Assembly: GCA_028336245.1 (NCBI GenBank)
Contig: JAOKTT010000001.1
Coordinates: 62,001-126,000 of the forward strand
Length of the DNA: 64,000 nt
Source: Polaribacter sp.
Lineage (GTDB): Bacteria > Bacteroidota > Bacteroidia > Flavobacteriales > Flavobacteriaceae
Reading direction: 5' to 3'
Part shown: positions 18,401-28,024 of the stretch, one piece after another
Layout: every line of letters starts with the position of its first letter
Numbering within the stretch: the stretch's first letter is position 1
Translations under genes and position numbers: made by a program
Notes under the pieces: generated by a model
Seen by the model: only the letters and a program-made list of their open reading frames with translations
Told to the model about the DNA's origin: nothing
Database searches by the model: none

Positions 18401-19634
18401 CACTTGATTCTTTAGAGAAGGTAAAAGGTTCGAATGCATTGTAATTTACAGCTGTGTTCGACAAAAAATTTACACCACCACCCTCAGTACCAATCCATAA
18501 ATTCCCAAATTGATCTTCATGTAGGCTTCTAATTTTATTACTACTTAAACTTCCTTTATTATTGTTTTTATTAAGGTGATTAAATTGATAATTGCTATTT
18601 GTCTTTTTATAAATTCCCCCTCCATTGGAACCCACCCATAAATTTCCAGTATTATCAACAAAAACACAGTTTATAGAATTATTTTTTAAACCAACAAATT
18701 CCAGTTTTTCAAAATCGATGGTCTTTACACGAAGTTTACCTCCCTCTTTTGAAACAACGGAAAGCTTTTCATTGATTAAACACCATAGATTTTTATCCTG
18801 ATCCAATACACTAAGACGGTTGGATAAATTATTTACCTTTACTGTAAGATAAGATTTATCCTCCCCATTAAAAATAATTTTATCATCATACAACTCCCAC
18901 TTTACACCATCAGATGCTATAATTTGTGAACTGTAACCTTGGGCTTGGTTCGGAATAAATTCAACATCCTTTAGTTTATCTGCTGATATTGTATAACGCA
19001 ATGCATACAACGCTTGTGAACTTGAAAAGAAAATTTCTTTATTCTTTTGTATGATTCTATTTCCTAATTTTTCTTTTGGTCTATTTGCAGTGTCATTTAG
19101 AAGTGTATGAAATTCCATTTCCTCAAAATTTTCTTTCAGAACAGCGTAACATGTTTTTTGCTTAAACTGAACCCATAGAATACCATCATCACTTATTATA
19201 ATGTCATTTGCATAATTCCCAAATTGCGTAAGTTTTTCGCTAAAATTAAAAAAAGTTTCTAGTTTAGAGTTGTAATAATTCAATCCCCCATCAAGAGAAG
19301 CAATCCAAATATTACCATAAGAATCAGACACCATTTGTTGTATAATTCTTCCAGAAATACTGGATTTTATATTTTTTGAAGGTTTAAAAACTTTGAAATT
19401 ATAGCCGTCATACTTATTAAGCCCATCATTGGTCCCAAACCATAAGAAGCCATCCTTGTCTTGTAAAATACAATTGATATCATGCTGAGACAAGCCATCT
19501 GCCGAATTAAAATTTTCAAAAATTGGATTCTCATTTATAACAAAAATAGAGCCTAGAAATGATATAAATAGTAATCCCCTTTTCAAATGAAGGGTTTTAT
19601 CTATTTTTTTAAGCAAATTCATTGGTGTAATCAT
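15426..19634 (-). CDS. Hybrid two-component system regulator (HTCS)
   Basis: One 1402-residue inner-membrane protein joins sensor, kinase and DNA-binding parts. After an N-terminal hydrophobic segment come Reg_prop beta-propeller repeats (NSADGLSQHDINCILQ, GFLWFGTNDGLNKYDG; about 40-720), a Y_Y_Y domain (about 765-828) and a membrane segment (about 835-855). The kinase has its phosphorylated His near 889 (NISHELRSPL) and an ATPase with DNGKGIS and GVGIGLSFSQ. A receiver follows with Asp near 1202 (IIISDIMMPKTDG), then a C-terminal AraC helix-turn-helix. HTCS proteins sense oligosaccharides in the periplasm and activate their PUL. It is divergent from SusC, which it probably controls. A start at 19622 is an alternative. 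Confidence 0.95.
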   Translation of the reverse strand: MITPMNLLKKIDKTLHLKRGLLFISFLGSIFVINENPIFENFNSADGLSQHDINCILQDKDGFLWFGTNDGLNKYDGYNFKVFKPSKNIKSSISGRIIQQMVSDSYGNIWIASLDGGLNYYNSKLETFFNFSEKLTQFGNYANDIIISDDGILWVQFKQKTCYAVLKENFEEMEFHTLLNDTANRPKEKLGNRIIQKNKEIFFSSSQALYALRYTISADKLKDVEFIPNQAQGYSSQIIASDGVKWELYDDKIIFNGEDKSYLTVKVNNLSNRLSVLDQDKNLWCLINEKLSVVSKEGGKLRVKTIDFEKLEFVGLKNNSINCVFVDNTGNLWVGSNGGGIYKKTNSNYQFNHLNKNNNKGSLSSNKIRSLHEDQFGNLWIGTEGGGVNFLSNTAVNYNAFEPFTFSKESSGVTSNNIFSITENIIDNDHSILWFSTENGGLNKLVLNRNDKSKNFKFEKFNIPTSDGSNVKKLAIHSIYSEGENRLWIGYYGLGLGLAEWNDSREQPFFSYINPTNQTTEFSGKIIRDIYRDSYGILWVTTNSGLNKLIENSNDITNSNFKSYRYDAANDKSIGSDYTLQIFESSKNTLWIGTIGGGLNKLIRDKDGSVVEFKRYSSQNKLFPDDVINSINEDNSGFLWVGTNTGLIRFDSQTETYETYSTNELQNPGMSEISAIKRKNGELIFGGVNGINVFTPNRSEKKDMPPPRPLITQLNIMYEPVEPMEEINNEIILNKSIAHTDHINLEANVNNFSFSFSSLHYNDSKLNKYKYILEGFDQNWIETTSDLRIANYTNIRPGNYLFKVYGSNNKGMWSEYPAEVSVTILPPWYLTLWAKIIYVLSFVLLVYFLKMLAVLNLKRKRKLEFDRLKKEKEKEINKVKLEFFTNISHELRSPLTLILGPAEKLIKQGEKLHKKERLRLYQTMQRNSDYLLKLIKQLLDFRKLDQGKIKLNCTHLNLLTLVNKITDQFYTLAEQEKLSLKNTLPKNKLFVWIDVNIIEKILYNLLSNAIKFTPKGGCISIGINSVTSKKSNYPEGHVEIFVKDNGKGISASDLKNVFNRFYQSDNQNKENEGVGIGLSFSQNLAKLHGGVIEVVSELEKGSCFTLLIPLGNAHLSNEQMVENNEIFISKVAPTSNSVLTKDLQTTDAGIKDKPSLLIIEDNPEIYHYLTSELSAYYSILSSMDGSQGIEMAFETLPDIIISDIMMPKTDGIEVCRKLKNDIRTSHIPIILLSARVNDESKIEGLKAGADVYLTKPFSLEVLKTQITSLLDNRKKVHSEFRKPNFEPSKIDISTIDELFIEKIITIIKDNIDNPIFTVQEFSNLSGMSRTSFFNKIKGITGLKPTEFLRNYRLKLAAQFLLKGFSVKECMYKTGFNTPSYFTQSFKVLYKMTPTAYVQQNKN

Positions 19635-19734
19635 TTAAATAAATTTACAAATAATTTGTTTAACAAAATACTATGCTTAACATGTGTGGTGTATTTTTAA
19701 ACATATGAATAAAAGAGAAAGGGTTATATTGGTT

Positions 19735-19742
19735 TAAATTTG
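19735..19742 (+). promoter_or_regulatory. Possible Bacteroidota -7 promoter element before susC
   Basis: TAAATTTG matches the TAnnTTTG consensus of Bacteroidota housekeeping promoters and lies about 49 bases before the SusC start. No TTTG -33 element is evident, as would suit an HTCS-activated promoter. An 8-base match is weak evidence on its own. Confidence 0.3.
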
Positions 19743-19790
19743 AAACAAATAATCCATAACTAAAAAAAATCTAATTTAAAACCGAACTTA

Positions 19791-22700
19791 ATGAAAAACA
19801 CAAGCAACCTTAAATTAAAAACATTTGGCAGCTGCACAAAGCGAGTTTTATTATTTATGAGTTTAATAATACTTGGATTTAAAGGGCACGGTCAAAACTT
19901 AAAAGTTAACGGAACGGTCTTAAGTGAAGAAAGTGGACAACCAATCCCTGGAGTCAGTATTGTAATTAAAGGAAGTTCTATTGGGACCTCCACAGACTTT
20001 GATGGCCTCTATACGATTAATGTAGCTAAAGGAGAAACTTTAGTCTTTAGTTATCTAGGTATGGAAGAAATAGAAATTATTGTTAGTACAGCCTCTAACA
20101 ATGTGTTGATGAAAGAGAGCGTTACCGGCTTAGACGAAATTGTAGTTGTTGGATATGGGACCGCAAAGAAAAGAGAACTAACTGGAGCCATCGCTTCCGT
20201 TAAAGCAAAAGATTTAAATAAAACTATTACTTCAGATTTTGCATCCGCCATTCAAGGAAGAATTGCTGGAGTAAGTGTCAGACAAGGGAATGCTGCACCA
20301 GGTGAAAATGCAACGATTACCATTCGCGGCATCACTTCATTTCAAGATGGAGGCTCAGGTCCTCTTTATGTAGTAGATGGCGTAACCTATATTGAAAATC
20401 CAAACATTACCCCTCAAGAAATTGAATCTATCGAAGTTTTGAAAGATGGTGCTTCTGCTGCGATTTATGGGTCTAGAGCTTCAGGTGGTGTGATATTGAT
20501 TACCACAAAAAAAGGAAAAGAAGGTCAAATGAAAGTAAATTTAGACTCTTACTATGGGGTTCAAAATATTACTTCTGGGCTTCCATTAGCAAACACTTTA
20601 GAGGCACTTTATATAAATGACATTCAATACAGGTACGATGCAATTAATTTCGACCCTCTTTTACAAATTACTGACGGTTTAGAAAATGAAACCAATTGGA
20701 TGAATTTATTGCAAGTTGATGCTGCACCAATTCAAAACCATTCATTAAGTGTGAGTGGAGGTAAAAATGGGCTTACTTATAATGTAACAGGAACATTCTT
20801 CGACCAAACAGGGTCACTAATCAACTCCGACTATAAAAAACATTCTTTAAGAAGTAATACAGGTTTCAAAAAAGGAAAGTTTACAGCGCAAACAAATTTA
20901 AGTATCAATTTAAGTGAACAGAAAAGGGAGCCTTATGGCCTATTTTATAATGCGATAAGACTCCAACCTTATATGGCACCAATAGACTTTAATAGTGACA
21001 TCTATGATATTGATCTTGAGAATATCGATAATGATACCGGAAGAATTACCAATTTTGCTGGAACATTAAAACAAGAAAGTTCGAATAAGATAAATTCCTT
21101 TAATGGGAACATTCAGCTGGGATACGAAATCATTGAAGGCTTGTCATTTAGAGCGAATATTGGAAGGTCTTATTACAATAAAAAAGACCGATGGTTCAAT
21201 CCAAGTTTTATCGTAAACAATAATTTAGGTGAGATTAATCCCACAGTGAGTAACCTAAATGCACAACTAAGACTTGGAGATGCGACCAGTACTAGAAGCA
21301 TCGATGAATTTACAGTAAACTATAGTAAAAGTTTCAATAAACATAATTTAAAGTTTCTGATTGGCAACACATATGAGTCTTCAAAATATGAATTTTACAG
21401 AACAGGGGCTGACAACATTACAAGCAACTTGACGCCTGTATTGGGCAATGGTGAACCTATTGTTGGCACACAAACGATAAACAAAACAGAAAGTGTTTCC
21501 TACCTAGGTAGAATCAATTACAATTACAACTGGAAATATCTTCTAAGTTTAGTCGTGAGAAGAGATGGCTCTAGCAATTTTGGAAATAATAAGTATGGAA
21601 CATTTCCATCCATTTCTGCTGGTTGGGCGCTATCAAATGAAAAATTCTTTAAAAATTTGAAAAGCACCATCTCTACGGCTAAAATACGATTTGGATATGG
21701 AACCACGGGAAGTGATCGAGTTCCCCCGTATGGCTATAGCCCTGTGGTCATCTCAAATGTAGATTATCCGCTTGGAGAAGACCCAAATTTGACAATAGGA
21801 TTGACGCAGCCAGGCTATGCAGATCCCAATTTAAAATGGGAATCTAACATCAGTAAAAACTTAGGATTAGACTTGACCTTTAAAGGCGGTAAAGCGGGGC
21901 TCGAAATTGACCTTTACGAACAAGATAAAAAAGACATGCTGCTGGCAATTGTTACACCAATTTCTGCAGGATCAACTCCAGTGAATGGCGAAACTTATGA
22001 CCGGTTTTTAACAAATATTGGAAATTTAAGAAATAGAGGTATTGAGATCAGTGCGCATTACAATCACAAATTTGGACCTTTGAGCGCAAAATTTAGTGGA
22101 AATTTCACCAAGAATGAAAACAAAGTTGTGAGTTTGTCAAGAGAAGGCGAAATTGTTTTTGATGGGTATCCAAATATTATTAGAGCAGCCCAAACAGAGC
22201 CTGTTGCAGTGCTTGAAGCGGGTTTACCTGTGGGTGCTTTCAAGGTGTACGAAACCAATGGAACTATTAAAACGGATGAAGAATTAACCGCATATAAATT
22301 ATTAAATCCAAATGCTCAAAAAGGAGACTTAAGATATGTTGATTCTGATGGAAATGGCCAATTAGATGCTAATGATAAAGTGTATAAAGGGTCTTATCAA
22401 CCAGATTTTGAAGTAGGGTTTAACATTGATGCTACTTGCAAGGATTTTGATTTTTCAGCTCAATTCTATGGGGTAAGTGGAAACACCATTTATAACGGTC
22501 AAAAACAATATGCTTACAGCACCAAACGCCACCGTGATTTAGTTAACAGTTGGACAGATAATAACCCAACTTCAAACATACCTACCCCACGATCAAATAT
22601 AGAACACCCAAATGTTCAAACATCTTTGGATTATTTTTTGGAGGATGGTTCCTTTTTAAGACTTCGAAACATTATCCTTGGGTATTCATTAAAAACAATC

Positions 22701-22886
22701 TTGCTGGATAAAATTGGAATTGAGAAGCTTAGACTTTTCATCAATGCTCAAAACCCGATTACCTGGACCAAATATTCTGGGTTTGATCCTGAGGTAGGAA
22801 GCAGTAACCCTTTTGAGGGAGGTTTAGATAGAGGAAGCTATCCGGTGTCTTCGACCTATAGTGCAGGAATTTCAATAATATTTTAA
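19791..22886 (+). CDS. SusC/RagA-type TonB-dependent outer-membrane transporter
   Basis: A 1031-residue outer-membrane importer. It has a signal peptide ending GHGQ, then a carboxypeptidase-regulatory-like domain (GTVLSEESGQPIPGVSIV), a TonB box/plug entry (VVVGYGTAKKRELTGA), the plug domain and a long beta-barrel ending in aromatic SIIF. SusC proteins pull oligosaccharides across the outer membrane using TonB energy and work with the SusD lid. It is 16 bp before susD, and with the following genes forms the core operon (SusC, SusD, SGBP, two GH86, SGNH esterase and possibly the stand-alone module). Length and order are normal for the family. Confidence 0.97.
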   Translation: MKNTSNLKLKTFGSCTKRVLLFMSLIILGFKGHGQNLKVNGTVLSEESGQPIPGVSIVIKGSSIGTSTDFDGLYTINVAKGETLVFSYLGMEEIEIIVSTASNNVLMKESVTGLDEIVVVGYGTAKKRELTGAIASVKAKDLNKTITSDFASAIQGRIAGVSVRQGNAAPGENATITIRGITSFQDGGSGPLYVVDGVTYIENPNITPQEIESIEVLKDGASAAIYGSRASGGVILITTKKGKEGQMKVNLDSYYGVQNITSGLPLANTLEALYINDIQYRYDAINFDPLLQITDGLENETNWMNLLQVDAAPIQNHSLSVSGGKNGLTYNVTGTFFDQTGSLINSDYKKHSLRSNTGFKKGKFTAQTNLSINLSEQKREPYGLFYNAIRLQPYMAPIDFNSDIYDIDLENIDNDTGRITNFAGTLKQESSNKINSFNGNIQLGYEIIEGLSFRANIGRSYYNKKDRWFNPSFIVNNNLGEINPTVSNLNAQLRLGDATSTRSIDEFTVNYSKSFNKHNLKFLIGNTYESSKYEFYRTGADNITSNLTPVLGNGEPIVGTQTINKTESVSYLGRINYNYNWKYLLSLVVRRDGSSNFGNNKYGTFPSISAGWALSNEKFFKNLKSTISTAKIRFGYGTTGSDRVPPYGYSPVVISNVDYPLGEDPNLTIGLTQPGYADPNLKWESNISKNLGLDLTFKGGKAGLEIDLYEQDKKDMLLAIVTPISAGSTPVNGETYDRFLTNIGNLRNRGIEISAHYNHKFGPLSAKFSGNFTKNENKVVSLSREGEIVFDGYPNIIRAAQTEPVAVLEAGLPVGAFKVYETNGTIKTDEELTAYKLLNPNAQKGDLRYVDSDGNGQLDANDKVYKGSYQPDFEVGFNIDATCKDFDFSAQFYGVSGNTIYNGQKQYAYSTKRHRDLVNSWTDNNPTSNIPTPRSNIEHPNVQTSLDYFLEDGSFLRLRNIILGYSLKTILLDKIGIEKLRLFINAQNPITWTKYSGFDPEVGSSNPFEGGLDRGSYPVSSTYSAGISIIF

Positions 22887-22902
22887 TTTAAAATAACTAA
22901 AA

Positions 22903-24552
22903 ATGAAACTAAAAACATTAAACATAATATTGGCAGGGGCACTCCTGATCTTTTGCAGTTGTAACGATGATTATTTAGATATAGAGAACCCCAACAACCT
23001 AAGTGCGGCATCTTTTTGGAGCTCAGAAACTGACATACAACAGGGCTTAGTTGCTACTTATGCTGCCTTACAGCGAGACGGAATACTTGGTGGTTCTGCT
23101 GCAACACAGCTTCCCGTGCGTTCTGATATTGGTAGACCCAACAATTGGAATGCAAATGCTATTGGTTTAAACAAATTAACTTTTAATGAAAATTCTGATA
23201 TCGTCAAAAAAAGATGGAGAGATTGCTACATTGGAATCTATCGTGCCAATCAAGTACTCTCAAATATTAACAACATTGAATTGAATGAAGCGACCAAAAC
23301 TCAAATGGAGGCTGAAGCTAGATTTCTAAGAGGCTTTTTCTATTATTCATTATACCGTGGATATAATAACGGTAGTGTCATAATTCACACAACGGTTCCA
23401 GAATCGCGAGATGATTTCTACAAATCACCATCGCCTGCAGAAGATGTTTATAATTTAATTTTATCCGATTTAGAATTTGCCTATGAGCATTTACCTAAAC
23501 AATACCCTAATGAAGATTTAGGAAGAGCCACCTGGGGGGCTGCAACCGCTATGCTAGGAAAACTTCACATCAATGAACTTGATTATATATCAGCAAAAAA
23601 GTATTTTGGAGAGATTTTGGATAGCAACCTGTACAGTTTAGTCCCAAATATTGGAGATAACTTCAATGAAGAAGGTGAAATGAACAGTGAATCTATTTTT
23701 GAAGTTGCATTTTCTACATTGGCAAAACCCGGAACTTTAGGTGGAGCCGCCGATGGTCCGCTTGGATCGGAAGCTACCTCCAGAGCAATAACTTTAGCTA
23801 CACCCCAAGCGGGTGGGTATCGAACCATCATGCCATCCTATTACATGACTATGTTGTTTAAAAATGACATTATGGATCCCACAAATCCTATCAATACAAC
23901 TAGAACAGGTTCTGCCAAATACTCCATGCGTGCTTCCTCCTCTATAGCTATTGCCGATGATAATAATACAACGCTTTATCAACGTGCTTCAAATCTAGGA
24001 GGTCAGTATAATAATGGCGAAGCTTCTTATTTAAAGAAATTTCAAAACTGGCTGCTAGACCGTGAAAGCGATCAATCAATTTCTGGAATTAATGAACGTG
24101 TAATTCGATTAGCGGATGTCATGTTACTGTATGCAGAATGCTTAATCGAAACGGGAGAACCCTACAGTGAAGCTCTAAGTTTAGTGAATGAAATTCGCCA
24201 ACGTGCAGGAGTAATTTTACTAAATGAGACAGATTATGACGCCAATAGTATAATGGAGCATATCATGTGGGTAGAAAGACCACTTGAACTCATGTTTGAA
24301 GGCCATGATATTCGTTGGGAAGATTTAACAAGATGGGGGAAAGTTAAAGAACAATACGAGCGATTGGCTTCAAAAAAATATGTCCTTATTTCTAAAGTAT
24401 TATATGAATATGACCCCGTAATTCATGCTACTATTAATGGTAATAATATATTAAATGAATTTACGGAAGCTGCTGCAATATACCAGCCAGGAGTTCATAA
24501 TTATTTTCCAATTCCATCAACGGAGCAGAATTCAAATTCAGGCTCTTTTTAA
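22903..24552 (+). CDS. SusD/RagB-like glycan-binding lipoprotein
   Basis: A 549-residue lipoprotein (FCSCNDDYLDIENP) with the SusD start and its tetratricopeptide-like helices (EARFLRGFFYYSLYRGY, WGAATAMLGKLHI), ending with the RagB region (ERPLELMFEGHDIRWEDLTRWG). SusD caps the SusC channel from outside and holds the oligosaccharide. The acidic residues after Cys fit surface export. It directly follows susC. The ligand is expected to be a sulfated galactan oligosaccharide, by context. Confidence 0.96.
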   Translation: MKLKTLNIILAGALLIFCSCNDDYLDIENPNNLSAASFWSSETDIQQGLVATYAALQRDGILGGSAATQLPVRSDIGRPNNWNANAIGLNKLTFNENSDIVKKRWRDCYIGIYRANQVLSNINNIELNEATKTQMEAEARFLRGFFYYSLYRGYNNGSVIIHTTVPESRDDFYKSPSPAEDVYNLILSDLEFAYEHLPKQYPNEDLGRATWGAATAMLGKLHINELDYISAKKYFGEILDSNLYSLVPNIGDNFNEEGEMNSESIFEVAFSTLAKPGTLGGAADGPLGSEATSRAITLATPQAGGYRTIMPSYYMTMLFKNDIMDPTNPINTTRTGSAKYSMRASSSIAIADDNNTTLYQRASNLGGQYNNGEASYLKKFQNWLLDRESDQSISGINERVIRLADVMLLYAECLIETGEPYSEALSLVNEIRQRAGVILLNETDYDANSIMEHIMWVERPLELMFEGHDIRWEDLTRWGKVKEQYERLASKKYVLISKVLYEYDPVIHATINGNNILNEFTEAAAIYQPGVHNYFPIPSTEQNSNSGSF

Positions 24553-24618
24553 TCTATAAAAATCGAAAAAAAATCTATTAAAAAGAGGTTATTAAAGACC
24601 ATAAAAAATATAAATATC

Positions 24619-26109
24619 ATGAAAACACACATTAAAAAAATATTAATTTTAGGCTTCTTTTTAGTGAGTATAATCGCTTGTGAAAAAGAGGACTCAGCCG
24701 ATAAGTACAATGACTTTTCAGATCCAGTGGCCACAGCTTCAGGAGATATGACAATCCAAAGAGGTGATTTCACTTCGTTTGCAGACCTTTCTAAAGGCGT
24801 CACAAAAAGAACTTGGACCCTACCAGAAACGGCATACATCATTAATCTTGAAGGCAGAGATCCCTCAGAAATGGAAATCATTCATGTCCAATTTGATACG
24901 CCTGGTGAGTTTGAGGTTAATTTAAAAAGTGAGTTTAAAGATTATTCTGTAAAACTAGATGAAACGTTTAACGTTACCGTTTTCGATTACATACAAACTA
25001 ATTTTGAGATAGTTTCTATTGATGCTAGCTTTTATGAAGAAAATCCTACTCAAATAGACATGTATGAAGGCGGGACTATTAATTTCAAAGATACATCCTT
25101 GGGAAATCCCAACAGGAGAAAATGGCTGTTCCCCGGGGGCGATCCGTCATCAGCGGGTGGAATTAGTGTTGATGATGACAAAGATTTTAAAAATATAGCG
25201 GTCTCCTATCCAACAATAGGAACCTACGATGTTTCGCTTGTTACTTGGCGTCAGTATCCAGAGGGAAGTAAGGATACATTGCATCTAAAAGACTATATAA
25301 ATGTTATAGAAAATATTGACCCACCAACCCTAACCCAGATTACAGAAAGTGATGCAGGCGTGCTTCATTTAAATTATAATTTACCTCTAAAATTGACAGC
25401 TGATCTTATCCCTCATCTAACCCTTACTGTAGATGGTATTAAAACAGACATTTTAAGTGCTGCTATTAACGTGGATGACAATCGAATTGTGGACATTACT
25501 ACTACTGAAAATATTAAAAGCACCTCTGTAGCAACTCTGTCCTATGATAATTCACAGGGAGTATTAGTGCGAGTAAACGATGTAGTTGCCGATTCCTTTA
25601 CAGACCAGCCTGTGAACTTGTTTGTGCCATTAAATCTTGCTAACTCTAGCATTTACGGATTTGAAGATGGTGGCGCTGGATGGATGGCAGCCTCAGATAA
25701 TGTGGGCGAGATAAGTTTTACAGACCAAAAGGCAGCTTCAGGTAATTACAGCATGCGTATGGAAGCTACAGCAGACGCCAAATGGACGAGGTCTTGGAGT
25801 TGGAAAGAGGGTTCTGAATTTGCATTGAAAGCTGGGCAAAAGGTTACCATTGAATTCAAAATTTGGATAGACCCCTCTTACACCGATGGTAGTATTGGAC
25901 CATGGATTACCGGTACAGAAGCACCTTACCCAGGTACACAATTCTGGACTGGCATGAGCGGTTTACCCCGAGGCGAATGGATAACCATTAATAAAGAAAC
26001 TGCTAAGGTATGGACAGTTACTGCAGATGGAGATTATTTTGTTGCGTTTAGATTTCAGAAAAAGGGAGTTATTTACATAGACGATGTTAAAGTATTTGTT
26101 CCGGAGTAA
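24619..26109 (+). CDS. Surface glycan-binding lipoprotein with PKD-like domains and C-terminal jelly roll
   Basis: A 496-residue lipoprotein (IIACEKEDSADK) in the third position after SusC/SusD, the usual place for a surface glycan-binding protein. Two PKD-like Ig domains are visible (about 35-115 with KRTWTLPET, and 130-230 with RRKWLFPGGDPSS). A third Ig-like domain follows, and then a jelly-roll of about 160 residues (SIYGFEDGGAGWMAASDN to IYIDDVKVFVPE) that resembles CBM4/9-type modules. It probably captures polysaccharide at the cell surface. No catalytic residues are apparent. Confidence 0.85.
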   Translation: MKTHIKKILILGFFLVSIIACEKEDSADKYNDFSDPVATASGDMTIQRGDFTSFADLSKGVTKRTWTLPETAYIINLEGRDPSEMEIIHVQFDTPGEFEVNLKSEFKDYSVKLDETFNVTVFDYIQTNFEIVSIDASFYEENPTQIDMYEGGTINFKDTSLGNPNRRKWLFPGGDPSSAGGISVDDDKDFKNIAVSYPTIGTYDVSLVTWRQYPEGSKDTLHLKDYINVIENIDPPTLTQITESDAGVLHLNYNLPLKLTADLIPHLTLTVDGIKTDILSAAINVDDNRIVDITTTENIKSTSVATLSYDNSQGVLVRVNDVVADSFTDQPVNLFVPLNLANSSIYGFEDGGAGWMAASDNVGEISFTDQKAASGNYSMRMEATADAKWTRSWSWKEGSEFALKAGQKVTIEFKIWIDPSYTDGSIGPWITGTEAPYPGTQFWTGMSGLPRGEWITINKETAKVWTVTADGDYFVAFRFQKKGVIYIDDVKVFVPE

Positions 26110-26167
26110 GTGATTACTTTAGCGCTATTTTAGTTGTATTTTAATATCCATTAAACAAAAGTTTAGT

Positions 26168-27985
26168 ATGTCATTAAAATTTGTATTCGTACATATATGT
26201 GTTTGTTTTTTTACATTCTCAACGGCACTCAAGGCGCAAGTTAATGTAGTATTGGTTGAACCTTCTGTACAAAAATTTATTGGTGAAGTTTCTGAGCTAG
26301 ATCGATCAAAATATTTCAATATTCATGCTCCTGGAAGCTCTCCATTACTTGAATCATTTTATAAAGACTATAATGTTGAACAATCAGGAAGAGGATTTTA
26401 TGGACCTGGAATAGACGCCAAAAAATTGATGGGAGAAGTTGGCGCGTATCCAAAATCCAAAAATAAAAATGACGAAAACCTAAAGCCCGTAAATCGATAT
26501 GTAGCCACAGAACATCCTCGGAATTTATACAAAGAGGGTATTGACTTAGAGGCGGTTTCGGACTGGGCAGTCGAATATTTTAAAAATGTTAAGGAAAATA
26601 ACAGACCATTGTGGTATGAGCCAATGAATGAGCCTTTTGTTCATGCCAAAGATTTTTATGAAGAAAAAGATTGGGATCCTGTTGCAGAATTACGGGTTAA
26701 AACAGAAATGTCTAAACTTTTTAGGGCACTTGCAGAAAAGATTCATGCAGATCCTGCTTTAAAAAATATTAAAGTAATGGGCTACAGCGCTGCATGGCCA
26801 TCTTTTGAATTAAAAGATTTTAAAAACTGGGAAACCAATATGGGTCTTTTTCTGGACATCGCTGGAGATGAATTGGATGCAATTTCCTACCATCTTTATG
26901 ACGGAATCAATCAAGTGGGACAAGAAAACAAACGCTCAGGAAGTAACAACGAAGCTATAATGGATCTCATTGAAACATACAGTTATCAACGATGGGGATT
27001 TATTAAACCTCATGCGATTACGGAATATGGTGGAATCGAGGTTTCTGAATTTTCCTTAATCCGAAACATGCAATCGATTCGATCCCAAAACGCTATGATT
27101 TTTGGTTTGTTAAATCGGGAGGATCGCTTAGAAATTTCTATACCCTTCACAACAGATAATGCCACTTGGCACATTACTAAAGCAAATAATTATTTACCAT
27201 ATAAAGCCGTGTTATGGCGTCCAGAAAATATGGGGGTGCCAAAGAATCAAATTACAGGGTGGTTATATACCAACCGGATTCAATTTTATGAACTGTGGAA
27301 AGCGGTTAAAGGAAAAAGAGTTTTCGTTTCAACATCAAACCCTGATATTCAAGTCCAAGCTTTTTTGGATGAGAAGAAATTATATGTAGCACTAAATAAC
27401 TTAGACGATGCTGCACAACAAGTAGCGTTAGATATTGAATCAATAAAGTCTAATATTAGTGATTTATTGGTTAAGTCGTTAACTGTATATTCTGATAATT
27501 TTCCTCGGTATTATGAACAAACCATAAACACAATTCCTGATATTTTTTCTATAGATCCTGCAGAAACAATTGTACTAGAATTTAATTTAAAAAACACCAT
27601 AAAATTTATTAATAAAATTAAATCCAGCCGCTACTACAGCAGCAATTACTTACTTCCTATTGTAGCTCAAAAAGAGTTGATATTTGAATTTAATGATGTC
27701 CAACTTGGAGTTGGATTTTCCAAACTATGTATGAGTATAGGTAGGGGTCATGATTTATCAAAAACTCCAAAGGTATTCGTCAATGGAGAAAAAGTTGAAA
27801 TTCCTTTAAACTGGAAAGGTTATGATCAGAGCAACAGAAAAAAATTCTTTGGAGCTATTGAAATTCCGATTCCTATGGATTTAATAAAAGAAAATAATAA
27901 AGTAAATATTACTTTTCCAGATTCTGGGGGGCATGTAAGCTCCCTAATTTTGGATGTAGAAAAAATAGTAAATCCTTCAAATTAA
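26168..27985 (+). CDS. GH86 beta-agarase/beta-porphyranase, single-domain
   Basis: A 605-residue exported endo-hydrolase (signal to about residue 24). The barrel has YEPMNEPFVHAKDFYEE with the likely acid/base at E155, and AITEYGGIEV with the likely nucleophile at E286. This spacing is in the range I recall for characterised GH86 enzymes. The rest is a beta-sandwich part (PKVFVNGEKVEIPLNWKGYD). GH86 cleaves internal beta-1,4 links of agarose or porphyran. It has no type IX sorting tail, unlike its neighbour, so it may act in the periplasm or at the cell. It is about half identical by eye with the catalytic part of the next gene. Confidence 0.88.
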   Translation: MSLKFVFVHICVCFFTFSTALKAQVNVVLVEPSVQKFIGEVSELDRSKYFNIHAPGSSPLLESFYKDYNVEQSGRGFYGPGIDAKKLMGEVGAYPKSKNKNDENLKPVNRYVATEHPRNLYKEGIDLEAVSDWAVEYFKNVKENNRPLWYEPMNEPFVHAKDFYEEKDWDPVAELRVKTEMSKLFRALAEKIHADPALKNIKVMGYSAAWPSFELKDFKNWETNMGLFLDIAGDELDAISYHLYDGINQVGQENKRSGSNNEAIMDLIETYSYQRWGFIKPHAITEYGGIEVSEFSLIRNMQSIRSQNAMIFGLLNREDRLEISIPFTTDNATWHITKANNYLPYKAVLWRPENMGVPKNQITGWLYTNRIQFYELWKAVKGKRVFVSTSNPDIQVQAFLDEKKLYVALNNLDDAAQQVALDIESIKSNISDLLVKSLTVYSDNFPRYYEQTINTIPDIFSIDPAETIVLEFNLKNTIKFINKIKSSRYYSSNYLLPIVAQKELIFEFNDVQLGVGFSKLCMSIGRGHDLSKTPKVFVNGEKVEIPLNWKGYDQSNRKKFFGAIEIPIPMDLIKENNKVNITFPDSGGHVSSLILDVEKIVNPSN

Positions 27986-28024
27986 GTACTACTTTTTAAG
28001 AGGAGGTCAAAAATAAAGTATTAG

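Noticed and set aside
28001..28007. AGGAGGT as Shine-Dalgarno of the longer GH86
   Set aside because: It is about 17 bases before the start, too far, and flavobacterial genes rarely use a strong Shine-Dalgarno.
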